Assembly (NCBI RefSeq): GCF_025165795.1
Contig: NZ_JAJAGO010000013.1
Coordinates: forward strand, 168,013-232,012
DNA length: 64,000 nt
Direction of reading: 5' to 3'
DNA from: Streptomyces gossypii
Lineage (GTDB): Bacteria > Actinomycetota > Actinomycetes > Streptomycetales > Streptomycetaceae
This document shows, in pieces, positions 1 through 8,279 of the stretch. The position numbers and the translations under genes were made by a program. Under the pieces are notes generated by a model. The model was given only the letters and a program-made list of their open reading frames with translations, searched no databases and was not told where the DNA came from. The stretch's first letter is position 1. Each line of letters opens with the position of its first letter.

Positions 1-1
1 T

Positions 2-1174
2 GTGGCCAGGGGCGACGCGTTCCTGCTCCAGGGCGGTGACTGCGCCGAGGCGTTCGACGCCGTCTCCGCGGAGCACATCCGGAACAAACTCAAGACGCTG
101 CTGCAGATGGGAGCAGTGCTGACCTACGCGGGCTCCGTCCCGGTGGTGAAGGTCGGCCGGATCGCAGGGCAGTACAGCAAGCCCCGCTCCAAGCCGATGG
201 AGACGCGGGACGGCGTGACGCTGCCCGTCTACCGGGGCGACTCGGTCAACGGCTTCGAGTTCACCCCGGAGACCCGGCGGCCAGACCCGCAGCGGCTCAA
301 GCGGATGTACCACGCCTCGGCGTCCACGCTGAACCTGGTGCGCGCCTTCACCACCGGCGGCTACGCCGACCTGCGCCAGGTGCACGCCTGGAACCAGGAC
401 TTCGTGCGCAGCTCCCCGTCCGGCCAGCGGTACGAGGCGCTGGCGCGGGAGATCGACCAGGCCATGAAGTTCATGCACGCCTGCGGCACGGACCCGGAGG
501 AGCTGAAGACCGTCGAGTTCTACGCCTCGCACGAGGCGCTGCTGCTCGACTACGAGGGCCCGCTGACGCGTACGGACTCCCGTAGCGGCGCCCTGTACGA
601 CGTGTCCGCGCACATGCTGTGGATCGGTGAGCGGACCAGGCAGCTGGACGGGGCGCACATCGAGTTCGCCTCCAGGGTGCGCAACCCGATCGGGGTGAAG
701 CTCGGGCCGACGACGACGCCGGAGGAGGCTCTGACGCTGGTCGAGAGGCTCGACCCGGAGCGGGAGCCGGGCCGACTCACCTTCATCACCCGGATGGGAG
801 CGGACAAGGTCCGCGACCGGCTGCCCACGCTGGTGGAGAAGGTCACCGCCTCCGGAGCCCAGGTCGCCTGGGTGTGCGACCCGATGCACGGCAACACCTT
901 CGAGGCGGCCAGCGGGCACAAGACCCGGCGCTTCGACGACGTGCTGGACGAGGTCAAGGGCTTCTTCGAGGTGCACAAGGCGCTGGGCACGCACCCGGGC
1001 GGCATCCATGTGGAGCTGACCGGCGACGACGTGACCGAGTGCGTCGGCGGCGGCGACGAGATCTTCGTGGACGATCTGCACCAGCGGTACGAGACGGCCT
1101 GCGACCCGAGGCTCAACCGGAGCCAGTCGCTCGACCTGGCCTTCCTGGTGGCGGAGATGTACCGCGACCAGTGA
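2..1174 (+). CDS. aroG: Class II DAHP synthase, 5' end cut by the window
   Basis: Condenses phosphoenolpyruvate and erythrose 4-phosphate, the first step of the shikimate pathway to aromatic amino acids. The visible 390 residues carry the class II blocks: GGDCAEAF (the Cys, visible residue 14, is the expected metal ligand), VGRIAGQYSKPRS, DPMHGNT (metal His), the Glu of HVELTGDD and CDPRLN near the C-terminus. Actinobacterial class II enzymes are about 450-460 residues long, so roughly 60-75 N-terminal residues lie outside the window. The gene is followed by a strong hairpin at 1213-1239. In mycobacteria the orthologue also lies close to a Ser/Thr kinase and an Rv2175c gene, as here. Product assignment is secure; the true start is not visible. 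Confidence 0.95.
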   Translation: MARGDAFLLQGGDCAEAFDAVSAEHIRNKLKTLLQMGAVLTYAGSVPVVKVGRIAGQYSKPRSKPMETRDGVTLPVYRGDSVNGFEFTPETRRPDPQRLKRMYHASASTLNLVRAFTTGGYADLRQVHAWNQDFVRSSPSGQRYEALAREIDQAMKFMHACGTDPEELKTVEFYASHEALLLDYEGPLTRTDSRSGALYDVSAHMLWIGERTRQLDGAHIEFASRVRNPIGVKLGPTTTPEEALTLVERLDPEREPGRLTFITRMGADKVRDRLPTLVEKVTASGAQVAWVCDPMHGNTFEAASGHKTRRFDDVLDEVKGFFEVHKALGTHPGGIHVELTGDDVTECVGGGDEIFVDDLHQRYETACDPRLNRSQSLDLAFLVAEMYRDQ

Positions 1175-1212
1175 GCGCGGATCGCGGCCGTCGCTGTGAT
1201 GCGGGTCCCCTG

Positions 1213-1239
1213 CCCCTCGGGTGGACGCCACCCGAGGGG
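1213..1239 (+). terminator. Hairpin terminator after the DAHP synthase gene
   Basis: A perfect 12-bp GC-rich stem with a 3-nt loop (ACG) begins 38 bases after the stop codon. There is no long T run, which is usual in Streptomyces. It lies just before the iron box of the next gene and so separates the two transcripts. Confidence 0.75.
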
Positions 1240-1258
1240 TAAGGTTAGGGTTACCAAA
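1240..1258 (+). promoter_or_regulatory. Candidate iron box (DmdR1/IdeR type) in front of bfd
   Basis: The 19-mer TAAGGTTAGGGTTACCAAA matches the actinobacterial iron-box consensus TTAGGTTAGGCTAACCTAA at 15 of 19 positions. It lies about 57 bases before the chosen bfd start, in the expected promoter position. By the known role of DmdR/IdeR repressors, the site would keep bfd off while iron is plentiful. The site is read by eye against a remembered consensus. Confidence 0.65.
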
Positions 1259-1314
1259 CTCAATGAGTCGTGACTCTGATCTGCCCGACCGCGCCCGTGC
1301 CGGAGGTGAACCGC

Positions 1315-1602
1315 GTGTACGTCTGCTCGTGCTTCGGCATCACCGAGGAACAGGTCCGCGAGCACGCGAATGCCGGGGCCTGCACCCCGCGCCAGGTGGC
1401 TTCCGCCAGCAAGGCAGGCACCGACTGCGGCTCCTGCGTCCGCCGGATACAGGGCCTGCTCGGCAGGGGCACCTGCCCCCGCCGTGCCGTCCTCGAGCAG
1501 GACGGCACCGGCGAGGCGGCACCGGCGTCCATGCCGGCGCCGGGCACCCCGGCCCCGGCCCCCGCCGCGGTTGCGGTTGCGGCTACGAGTCGGGCTGCTT
1601 GA
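1315..1602 (+). CDS. bfd: Bacterioferritin-associated ferredoxin, (2Fe-2S)-binding
   Basis: Small BFD-like protein expected to pass electrons to bacterioferritin to mobilise stored iron. Cysteines C4, C6, C38 and C41 (a CxC...CxxC pattern) form the [2Fe-2S] site. The core is about 55 residues; residues 56-95 are an Ala/Pro-rich tail not needed for the fold. I chose the GTG at 1315 because GGAGG at 1302-1306 is correctly spaced; GTGs at 1270 and 1306 would only add a non-conserved leader. The 3' end overlaps the convergent bfr gene by 20 bp. An iron box lies upstream. The partner gene next door supports the assignment. Confidence 0.88.
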   Translation: MYVCSCFGITEEQVREHANAGACTPRQVASASKAGTDCGSCVRRIQGLLGRGTCPRRAVLEQDGTGEAAPASMPAPGTPAPAPAAVAVAATSRAA

Positions 1603-2062
1603 CCAACTGGGCGATGTAACGCGGCTCGCCGAGCTTCTCGACAAGTCCGAGCTGCGTTTCCAGATAGTCGATGTGGTGCTCCTCGTCCGCGAGGATCTCC
1701 TCGAAGAGGTTGGCCGAGGTGATGTCGCCCTTGGCGCGCATGACCTCCACACCGCGGCGCAGTCGGTCGACCGCTTCCACCTCGATCTGCAGGTCCGCCT
1801 GGAACATCTCAGTGAGGGTCTGCCCCACCCGCACGTGGAAGAGGCGCTGGTAATTGGGCAGGCCCTCCAGGAAGAGAATGCGGTCGGTCAGTTTCTCCGC
1901 GTGCCGCATCTCGTCGAAGGATTCGGCCCTGGTGTACTCCGCCAGTTTCGGCCAGCCGAAGTTCTCCTGCATCTTTGCATGCAGGAAATACTGGTTGATC
2001 GCCGTCAGCTCGGCGGTCAACTGCTCGTTGAGGAATTCGATGACCTCGGGGTCGCCCTGCAT
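1583..2062 (-). CDS. bfr: Bacterioferritin
   Basis: Iron-storage protein forming a 24-subunit shell with haem between subunits. The 159 residues show the full set of ferroxidase ligands at canonical numbering: E18, E51, H54, E94, E127 and H130, with M52 as the haem ligand. Length and numbering match the family exactly. The start at 2062 has a GGAAGGAG ribosome binding site; a 14-residue extension upstream is possible but unlikely. It converges on bfd, and both genes have iron-box-like sequences in their promoters, so storage and release are probably controlled by the same iron sensor. Confidence 0.97.
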   Translation of the reverse strand: MQGDPEVIEFLNEQLTAELTAINQYFLHAKMQENFGWPKLAEYTRAESFDEMRHAEKLTDRILFLEGLPNYQRLFHVRVGQTLTEMFQADLQIEVEAVDRLRRGVEVMRAKGDITSANLFEEILADEEHHIDYLETQLGLVEKLGEPRYIAQLVKQPDS

Positions 2063-2132
2063 GGCAGCGGCTCCTTCCAAGCGATGTCGACGGGTTGCGC
2101 GCATCTTCGCACCATGACCCTGACCCGTCCAG

Positions 2133-2151
2133 TAAGTAGAGCCTTGCCTGA
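2133..2151 (-). promoter_or_regulatory. Candidate iron box in front of bfr
   Basis: Read on the minus strand, TCAGGCAAGGCTCTACTTA matches TTAGGTTAGGCTCACCTAA at 13 of 19 positions and lies 71-89 bases before the bfr start. It is weaker than the bfd site. In other actinobacteria, sites of this kind upstream of bfr can activate rather than repress, so the direction of control is open. Confidence 0.5.
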
Positions 2152-2265
2152 TTTGGGAGATTGGCGCAGTCCGGGCTTGTGCGATATTGCCCAGATCTAA
2201 GGATTGTGTAGGTTCTGGGCGGGGGGCGGTCGGGCGCCGGGGCGGCCGTCTGTCACCATGGAGTC

Positions 2266-2889
2266 ATGGGTCAGCCGGAAAGCCGCGAATCGGAGCAGAC
2301 GCAGCTTCCGCCAGGTCAACGACTTCAGCGCGGATGGCCGGTTACCCACTATGGGCCGGTGCCGAAATTCAGACCCGAGCGCTGGGAGTTCCGGGTTTTC
2401 GGGGCCACCGCCGACGGCGACAAGCATTGCTGGTCACACGAGGAGTTCTCCGCCCTGCCCTACGACACGGTGGTGGCGGATATGCACTGTGTGACGAAGT
2501 TCAGCATGGTCGGGGCGGAGTGGGGCGGCGTGCGCACCCGTACGCTCATGGAGCTCGCACCGCCCGCGCCGGAGGTCACGCATGTCATGGTCTGGGCGGA
2601 GTACGGGTTCAGTTCGAACATGCGGCTCGCCGACTTCACCGACGACCGCGCACTCTTCGCCACCCACCGTGCGGGTGAGCCGCTGACGGCCGAGCACGGA
2701 TTCCCGGTGCGGCTGGTCGTACCGCATCTGTACGCCTGGAAGGGTCCGAAGTGGGTCCGGGGTGTTGAGTACATGGCGGCCGACCGGCGGGGCTTCTGGG
2801 AGGAGCGGGGGTACCACAACGTCGGCGACCCCTGGGAGGAGCAGCGCTACTCCTACCAGGAGGAGCCGGGGGAGGGCCCCGAGCTGTAG
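2266..2889 (+). CDS. Sulfite-oxidase-like molybdopterin-dependent oxidoreductase
   Basis: The 207-residue protein matches the short sulfite oxidase/YedY-like molybdopterin-binding fold. The segment DMHCVTKFS (C75) is the expected molybdenum-coordinating cysteine, and PLRLV-like (here FPVRLVVPHLYAWKG) and WVRGVEY are conserved blocks near the C-terminus. There is no signal peptide or Tat motif, so it is probably cytoplasmic. Its substrate cannot be read from the sequence. The start at 2266 has GGAG six bases upstream. It stands alone between bfr and the convergent nfo gene. Confidence 0.85.
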   Translation: MGQPESRESEQTQLPPGQRLQRGWPVTHYGPVPKFRPERWEFRVFGATADGDKHCWSHEEFSALPYDTVVADMHCVTKFSMVGAEWGGVRTRTLMELAPPAPEVTHVMVWAEYGFSSNMRLADFTDDRALFATHRAGEPLTAEHGFPVRLVVPHLYAWKGPKWVRGVEYMAADRRGFWEERGYHNVGDPWEEQRYSYQEEPGEGPEL

Positions 2890-2956
2890 CGCGTGCGGCA
2901 CATGCGCTGTGTGCCGGTGCCGTGTGGTGCCGGTGGCTGTGCTCACCTGGCCGAGC

Positions 2957-3829
2957 TCACCCCTTCGGGCGCAGCTCCTTCAGCCGGGCGATGTCCGCCG
3001 CGTGCACCGCCGCGCCGCCGGGCGTCTCGACGACGAGCGGCACCCCGGCCGTCGCCGGATGCCGCAGCAGCTCCTCGAACGGCCCGGCGCCGATATGGCC
3101 GGAGCCGATGTTCTCGTGGCGGTCCTTGTGCGCGCCCGCGACGTCCTTGGAGTCGTTCGCGTGGATCAGCTTCAGCCGCCCGGGGCCGGTGGCCTCCACC
3201 AGCGCGTCGAGAGTCTCCTTGACGCCGCCGGGCGCGGCCAGATCGTGGCCCGCCGCATAGGCGTGGCAGGTGTCCAGGCAGACGCCGAGCCGCGGATGGC
3301 GCTCCAGCGCGTCGAAGTAGGGGCCGAGCTCCTGGACTTGGGAGCAGATCGAGGTGCCCTGCCCGGCCGTCGGTTCGAGCAGCAGCCAGGGGTCGTCGTC
3401 GTGGGTCAGTTCGGCCAGCAGCGGCAGCGTGCGCTCGCGGATCTGCGCCAGCGCCTCCGCGCGCGGACGTCCGCCGGTCGCGGAGCCAGTGTGCACGACG
3501 ACGCCGCGCGCGCCGATCACACGCCCTCGCCGCAGTGAATGGCGCAGTGAGGAGACGGAATTTTCGACGGTCTCCCTGGTGTGTGAACCCAGATTGATCA
3601 GATAGGGCGCATGGACGAATACCGGAATCCGCTGTGCGTCACAGACGGTCCGGAATTCCTCGTCCTGTGCCGGGTCCCCGGGAGGTGCGGCCCAGCCGCG
3701 CGGATTGGCGACGAACACCTGTACCGCTTCCGCACCGATTTCCGCTGCCCGGGAAAGGCCGATGGCGGCCAGGCCCCCGGCTACGGGGACGTGACCGCCA
3801 ATGGCGTTGCGCTCCTGTGGTGTGCTCAC
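2957..3829 (-). CDS. nfo: Deoxyribonuclease IV (endonuclease IV)
   Basis: AP endonuclease of base excision repair; cuts 5' of abasic sites using a trinuclear zinc site. The 290 residues carry the AP2 family ligand segments in order: VHAPYLINL, VVVHTGSATG, LLEPTAGQG, LDTCHAYAAGHD, HANDSKD...HKDRHENIG and VVETPGG. Length is normal. The gene begins only 4 bases after the stop of the upstream transglycosylase gene on the same strand, so the two are probably cotranscribed, an unexpected pairing of DNA repair with wall hydrolysis. The start at 3829 is the first in frame and gives the expected N-terminus. Confidence 0.95.
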   Translation of the reverse strand: MSTPQERNAIGGHVPVAGGLAAIGLSRAAEIGAEAVQVFVANPRGWAAPPGDPAQDEEFRTVCDAQRIPVFVHAPYLINLGSHTRETVENSVSSLRHSLRRGRVIGARGVVVHTGSATGGRPRAEALAQIRERTLPLLAELTHDDDPWLLLEPTAGQGTSICSQVQELGPYFDALERHPRLGVCLDTCHAYAAGHDLAAPGGVKETLDALVEATGPGRLKLIHANDSKDVAGAHKDRHENIGSGHIGAGPFEELLRHPATAGVPLVVETPGGAAVHAADIARLKELRPKG

Positions 3830-3833
3830 TCGG

Positions 3834-4604
3834 TCAGTATGCCGAGTCCACGTTGTCCATCGAACCGTAGCGGTCGGCCGCGTAGTTGCAGGCGGCGACG
3901 ATGTTCGCGACGGGGTCGGTGAGGGACTTGGGGGTGCCCTTCACGTGGTAGGCGTCGAACGTCGGCTGGATCACCTGGAGCAGGCCCTTGGACGGGATGC
4001 CGTTCTGGGCGTTGATGTCCCAGTTGTTGACGGCGTTCGGGTCGCCCGCGGACTCCCGGATGATGTTGCGGTGGATGCCCTCGTACGAGCCGGGGATGCC
4101 CTTTTCCTTCATGATCGCCCGGGCCTCGCGGATCCAGCCGTCCAGCGAGTTGGAGTAGGTGGGCTTCGCCGCGGCGGACTTGGCGCCCGACCGGTCGGCC
4201 GAGCGGCTGGCGGCCTCGTCAGCGCGGGTCTTCTCGGCCTTCGCCTGCTGTGCGGCGTCCTTCTTCTTCTCGGCGGCCTGCTCCGCGGCCTTCTTCTTCT
4301 CCGCGGCCTGCTTCTTCTCCTCGGCGGCCTTCTTCTTCGCGGCCGCCTCCTCCTGCACCCGCTGCTGTACCGCATCGACCTGCTGGGCGATGCCGCCCTT
4401 CTGCGCTGCCTCGGGGTGCTCGGCCTGGCCGGTGAACGCGACCGGCTGAGCGGTCGCGGTGGTGGCGGTGCTCTGGCTGTCATCGCCGTCGTCGGCGGAT
4501 CCGGGTACGACGGTAAGGCTGAGAGCTGCGGCTCCAGCAAGGAGACCAACGGCCGAATACCTGGTGGCCTTGGTCATGCGGGTGTAGCGGGGAATGTTGA
4601 GCAT
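3834..4604 (-). CDS. Secreted lytic transglycosylase-like protein with a coiled-coil stalk
   Basis: A 256-residue exported protein. Residues about 1-38 form a signal peptide (basic start, hydrophobic VGLLAGAAALSLTVV, likely cut after GSA). Residues about 85-140 are an Ala/Lys/Glu-rich coiled coil with repeated AAEKKKAAEQ-like units. The C-terminal 95 residues are a transglycosylase-like domain with the catalytic-type block IIRESAGDP and the downstream GLLQVIQPTFDAYH. It is probably a peptidoglycan hydrolase in growth or spore germination. An ATG at 4604 is favoured; an ATG nine residues on lacks a ribosome binding site. It is followed directly by nfo. Confidence 0.85.
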   Translation of the reverse strand: MLNIPRYTRMTKATRYSAVGLLAGAAALSLTVVPGSADDGDDSQSTATTATAQPVAFTGQAEHPEAAQKGGIAQQVDAVQQRVQEEAAAKKKAAEEKKQAAEKKKAAEQAAEKKKDAAQQAKAEKTRADEAASRSADRSGAKSAAAKPTYSNSLDGWIREARAIMKEKGIPGSYEGIHRNIIRESAGDPNAVNNWDINAQNGIPSKGLLQVIQPTFDAYHVKGTPKSLTDPVANIVAACNYAADRYGSMDNVDSAY

Positions 4605-4960
4605 GGTGCGAGCGGGCCTTTCGGTTGCTTGTGTCGCGTGCAGCCGGCGGACGGGCGATCGGGGCCGCGTTCTGTTTCGCGGCACCATGCGACGAGAGCA
4701 ATTGTTAAAGCCCGCAAATTCTCAGATCAACAATGTGACGTACTATCCGCTTTCGTGCGGAGACAAATGATCATTGCCCGAAATGCCGGTCACGCCCGCT
4801 CGTGTCCGTGCAAGCGGCAACTAGGCCGGTTCGTAAGTGATGTACGTCCTATGCGCGGGCTCACAGTGGCCGAGGGCACCGCTCACAGGCGGGTGCCCTC
4901 GGGTGACGGTATGCGACCGACCGCACGGCAGGGTCGGGACCGGGCGGTGCCGGTTTCCGA
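4605..4960. other. Gene-free 356-bp region between the PASTA kinase and the transglycosylase
   Basis: It holds the kinase terminator (4871-4901) and the upstream region of the minus-strand transglycosylase gene. A 6-bp inverted repeat ATTGTT...AACAAT (4701-4734) and a weak promoter-like pair on the minus strand (TTGATC at 4730-4725, 17-bp spacer, TAACAA at 4707-4702) are visible. This would give a leader of about 95 nt. I looked for a c-di-AMP riboswitch, common in front of Streptomyces wall hydrolases, and did not see its conserved blocks. Confidence 0.4.
4871..4901 (-). terminator. Hairpin terminator after the PASTA kinase gene
   Basis: Perfect 10-bp stem CGAGGGCACC/GGTGCCCTCG with an 11-nt loop, lying about 60 bases past the kinase stop codon on the minus strand. 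Confidence 0.65.
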
Positions 4961-7000
4961 TCACTGCACCCAGATGGTGACCTCGGACCCGCGGGCTGCC
5001 TCGTCGCCGCTGTCCGGGGACTGGTTGAAGACCTTGTCCCGGATGAACAGCGTGTTCACGTTCACGGTGAAGCCCGCGCCCTCCAGGGCTTCGCGCGCGT
5101 CGCTCTCGCTCATGCCCTCGACGTCCGGCACCTCGACCATGTCCGGGCCCTTGGACACCGTGAGCGTGACGGTGTCGCCCTTGGCGGCGATGGCGCCCTG
5201 ACCGGGGGACTGCTTGGCGATGTCCCCCTCGTCCTCGTCGGAGAAGACCCGCTGCTGGGCGATGCGCACCTTGAGGCCCACCTCCTCGAGGTCCTCCCGT
5301 GCCGAGGCCTCGTCCTCCCCGGTGACGTCCGGGATCCCGATCTCGCGGCCCTTGGAGACCGTGAGAGCGACCGCCGCACCGGGGCGCTTCTCGGCCCCCG
5401 CCTTCGGATCGGTACGGATCACCGAGCCCTGCGCCGTCTCGGGGTCGAATTCGCGCTTGATCAGACCGGGCTTCAGCCCGTCGTCCTTGAGCTGAGCCTT
5501 CGCGTCGGAGAGCGGCTTGCCGGAGAGGTCGGGCACCTTGACGATGTCCGGGCCGCGCGAGACCACGATGGTCACCGTGCCGTTGCCGCGGACCCGCTCG
5601 CCGGGCTTCGGGTCGCTCTTCACGACGTGGCCACGTTCGATCGCCTCGCTGTGCGCCCGCTCGACCCGCACGTCGAGCCCCTTCTCCTCGAGGGCGTCAC
5701 GGGCCTTTGACTCCGTCATGTCGAGCACGGCCGGGGTCTGCGTGAACTGGCCCGAGTTGATGTACCAGATCCCGGTGCCCAGCAGCAGGACCAGCACCAC
5801 GCCCAGCAGGGCGAGCATTGCGGGCTTCGGGCGGCGTCTGCCCGCCCGGCCCGGCGCGCCGGGCCCCGGCGGCGGCACGGCCGGGGGCTCGGCGGGCGGC
5901 GAGGCCAGCCGGGTGGTGTGATGAACGCCATTGGTCTCGGGTCCGTATCCGGCGTCGCCTGGGACCGTCGCCAGGTCGTCCTGGTGCACGGAGTCGGCAA
6001 GCTCGGCCGAACCGGTGGTGTCCTCGAAGCCCGGGTCCGGAGCGGCAGGCGCCGTGGAAAGGCCGAAGGAACGGGGGATGACGCTCGTGAGGTGCTCGGC
6101 CCCGGGCTCGTCCGCCTCGTTCGCCTGCGGCGGGACGGCGTCCAGCTGCTCGTCGGTGAGGGCGGCGCGTGCCGCGCGGACCTCGGAGAGCAGCGCGACG
6201 GCGTCCTCGGGGCGCTGCTCCGGATCACGGGCGGCGGCGCGGGCGACCAGTCCGTCCAGCGCGGCGGCCAGGCCGGGGACCGCGGCGGAGGGCGCCGGGA
6301 CATCTTCGTGCAGATGCTTGTACAGCACCTGGGCGGGCGTGCTGCCGGAGTGCGGCTTCCCGCCCGTGAGCATCTCGTGCAGCATCACGCCGCACGCGTA
6401 CAGATCCGTACGCGGATCGGCCTGGCCGTGCTCGATCTGCTCCGGGGCGAGATAGGAGACCGTGCCGAGGATGGAGTCGGTGGTGGCGGAGGTCTGGCCG
6501 TCCACGGTGCGCACGAGACCGAAGTCGGCGACCTTCACCCGGCCGTCGTCGCCGATCAGGACGTTCTCCGGCTTCATGTCCCGGTGCACCAGACCCGCGC
6601 GGTGCGCGGCACCGAGGGCGGCCAGTATCGGCTCCAGTACGTCCAGGGCGGCGCGCGGCTGGAGCGCGCGGCGGTCGCGCAGGACGTCACGGAGCGTGCA
6701 GCCCGCGACGTACTCCATCGCCAGGTAGACATAGGTGCCGTCGGTGCCCTGGTCGAAGACGCCGACCACGTTCGGGTGCGCGAGCCGGGCGACGGACTTG
6801 GCCTCCCGGATGAAGCGGTCGACGAAGAGGCGGTCGGCGGCGAGTGAGGGATGCATCACCTTCAGCGCGAGCACCCGGTCCAGCCGGGTGTCCAGCGCCC
6901 GGTACACCGTGGCCATCCCGCCGACGGCGATGCGCGCGTCGACGCGGTAGCGCCCGTCGAGTACCTGGCCCTGAATCGGGTCATGAAGGGTTGCATCCAC
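4961..7000 (-). CDS. Transmembrane Ser/Thr protein kinase with four PASTA domains
   Basis: A 679-residue sensor kinase. The N-terminal kinase domain shows the glycine loop IAVGGMATVY, ATP-binding K47, the catalytic loop HRDMKPEN (H139-R140-D141) and DFG (159-161). A Pro-rich linker leads to a single membrane helix at about 397-417 and then four extracellular PASTA repeats of about 65 residues that would bind peptidoglycan fragments. The GTG at 7000 starts VDATLHDPI; TAGACT at 7013-7008 lies 7 bases upstream, suggesting a leaderless mRNA, and no ribosome binding site is seen. Its position near an Rv2175c homologue, DAHP synthase and metF resembles mycobacterial pknL, which lacks PASTA domains. 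Confidence 0.93.
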   Translation of the reverse strand: MDATLHDPIQGQVLDGRYRVDARIAVGGMATVYRALDTRLDRVLALKVMHPSLAADRLFVDRFIREAKSVARLAHPNVVGVFDQGTDGTYVYLAMEYVAGCTLRDVLRDRRALQPRAALDVLEPILAALGAAHRAGLVHRDMKPENVLIGDDGRVKVADFGLVRTVDGQTSATTDSILGTVSYLAPEQIEHGQADPRTDLYACGVMLHEMLTGGKPHSGSTPAQVLYKHLHEDVPAPSAAVPGLAAALDGLVARAAARDPEQRPEDAVALLSEVRAARAALTDEQLDAVPPQANEADEPGAEHLTSVIPRSFGLSTAPAAPDPGFEDTTGSAELADSVHQDDLATVPGDAGYGPETNGVHHTTRLASPPAEPPAVPPPGPGAPGRAGRRRPKPAMLALLGVVLVLLLGTGIWYINSGQFTQTPAVLDMTESKARDALEEKGLDVRVERAHSEAIERGHVVKSDPKPGERVRGNGTVTIVVSRGPDIVKVPDLSGKPLSDAKAQLKDDGLKPGLIKREFDPETAQGSVIRTDPKAGAEKRPGAAVALTVSKGREIGIPDVTGEDEASAREDLEEVGLKVRIAQQRVFSDEDEGDIAKQSPGQGAIAAKGDTVTLTVSKGPDMVEVPDVEGMSESDAREALEGAGFTVNVNTLFIRDKVFNQSPDSGDEAARGSEVTIWVQ

Positions 7001-7158
7001 GGCGCAGAGTCTACGAGGCACCCCTGACGCCTCACTCCACCCGGGACCCGGGGCGAGCCGCACTGAAGCCGAACGGTGACAACTCGTTGATGTGGCCATG
7101 ACCGACGACCTGGTGCACGGCAGCCGGCGGGCTCGCGAGCAGCACTCGGCGGACCGGT

Positions 7159-8040
7159 TCAGGTGAAGGCGGGACGCTCCGGGTCCAGCGCCGCGATGCC
7201 CTCCGCGGGCGAGGAGGCGTCCGCGAAGTGGCGGCGGGGGATGCGCCCCGCCCGGTACGCCAGGCGGCCCGCCTCCACCGCGTGCCGCATGCCCGCCGCC
7301 ATCAGCTCCGGTTCCCGTGCCCGGGTCACCGCGGAGGCCAGCATGACCGCGGCGCAGCCCAGTTCCATTGCCAGGGCGGCGTCGGAGGCGGTGCCCGCGC
7401 CCGCGTCGAGGATGACGGGAACCCGTGCCCGTTCGGTGATCAGCTGGAAGTTGTGCGGATTGCGGATGCCGAGGCCGGACCCGATGGGGGAGCCCAGCGG
7501 CATGATCGCCGCGCACCCCACGTCCTCCAGCTTGTGGGCGAGCACCGGATCGTCGTTCGTGTAGGGCAGCACGGTGAAACCGTCGTCCACCAGGGTCTCG
7601 GCGGCGTCCAGCAGCTCCACCGGATCGGGCAGCAGGGTGCGCTCGTCAGCGATCACCTCCAGCTTCACCCAGTCGGTGCCCAGCGCCTCGCGGGCGAGCC
7701 GGGCGGTCAGTACGGCCTCGCCCGCCGTGTAGCAGCCCGCGGTGTTCGGCAGCACGCGGATGCCGTGCCGCTCCAGCACGGAGAGCACGGAGCCGCGCAC
7801 CGTCGGGTCCAGACGGCGCATCGCCACGGTGGTCAGCTCGGTGCCGGAGGCGAGCAGGGAGCGTTCCATGACGGCGAGGCTGGGGGCACCGCCCGTGCCC
7901 ATGATCAGCCGGGAGGCGAACGAGATGCCGCCGAGGGTCAGGGGGTCGGGCGCCGGCCGCGGCGGGGCGGTGTCGCGCGGTGCGCCGGTGGTGCCGGTGC
8001 TCATCGTGCTGGTGGTGCTGGTGGTGCTGGTGGTGCTCAT
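7159..8040 (-). CDS. thiG: Thiazole synthase
   Basis: Builds the thiazole phosphate of thiamine from deoxyxylulose 5-phosphate, dehydroglycine and ThiS thiocarboxylate. The 293 residues include the family core with the Schiff-base lysine in WVKLEVI, followed by PDPVELL, and the phosphate-binding region AGAGTASDAALAMELG. The N-terminus carries about 35 extra residues with a Ser-Thr-Thr repeat coded by a short tandem DNA repeat (8003-8040). The ATG at 8040 has a distant GGGAGG site; an internal ATG at 8004 would remove most of the repeat. It lies 8 bases after thiS in the thiO-thiS-thiG operon. Confidence 0.95.
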   Translation of the reverse strand: MSTTSTTSTTSTMSTGTTGAPRDTAPPRPAPDPLTLGGISFASRLIMGTGGAPSLAVMERSLLASGTELTTVAMRRLDPTVRGSVLSVLERHGIRVLPNTAGCYTAGEAVLTARLAREALGTDWVKLEVIADERTLLPDPVELLDAAETLVDDGFTVLPYTNDDPVLAHKLEDVGCAAIMPLGSPIGSGLGIRNPHNFQLITERARVPVILDAGAGTASDAALAMELGCAAVMLASAVTRAREPELMAAGMRHAVEAGRLAYRAGRIPRRHFADASSPAEGIAALDPERPAFT

Positions 8041-8048
8041 GGCGCGGT

Positions 8049-8279
8049 TCAGCCTCCCTGGACTGCGGTCAGGATCTCGATCCGGTCACCGTCATTGAGC
8101 ACGGTCTCCGGCCACTGCCCGCGCGGTACGACCGTCTCGTTGACGGCCGCCGCCACGCCGGCCGGGGCGGCGGTGAACTCGCCGACGAGCCGGTCGAGGG
8201 TGAGACCGGCGGGAATCCCGCGCGTCTCGCCGTTGACGGCGACAGCGGTGGTGACAGCGGTGGTGGGGATGCCGGTCAT
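8049..8279 (-). CDS. thiS: Thiamine biosynthesis sulfur carrier protein
   Basis: A 76-residue ubiquitin-like sulfur carrier. The C-terminal Gly-Gly, thiocarboxylated to donate sulfur to ThiG, is present, and AVNGE near the start and GDRIEILTAVQGG at the end are typical. Its ATG overlaps the thiO stop by 4 bp (ATGA), indicating translational coupling. About 10 residues at the N-terminus are extra and rich in Thr/Ala, from a small tandem repeat. Confidence 0.93.
   Translation of the reverse strand: MTGIPTTAVTTAVAVNGETRGIPAGLTLDRLVGEFTAAPAGVAAAVNETVVPRGQWPETVLNDGDRIEILTAVQGG

Noticed and set aside
2897..2915. Small inverted repeat GGCACA/TGTGCC after the sulfite-oxidase-like gene as a terminator
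   Set aside because: Only 6 bp of stem with a 7-nt loop, too weak to call.
4605..4960. Possible c-di-AMP (ydaO) riboswitch before the transglycosylase
   Set aside because: Streptomyces wall hydrolases often have one, but I could not find the conserved blocks on the minus strand here.
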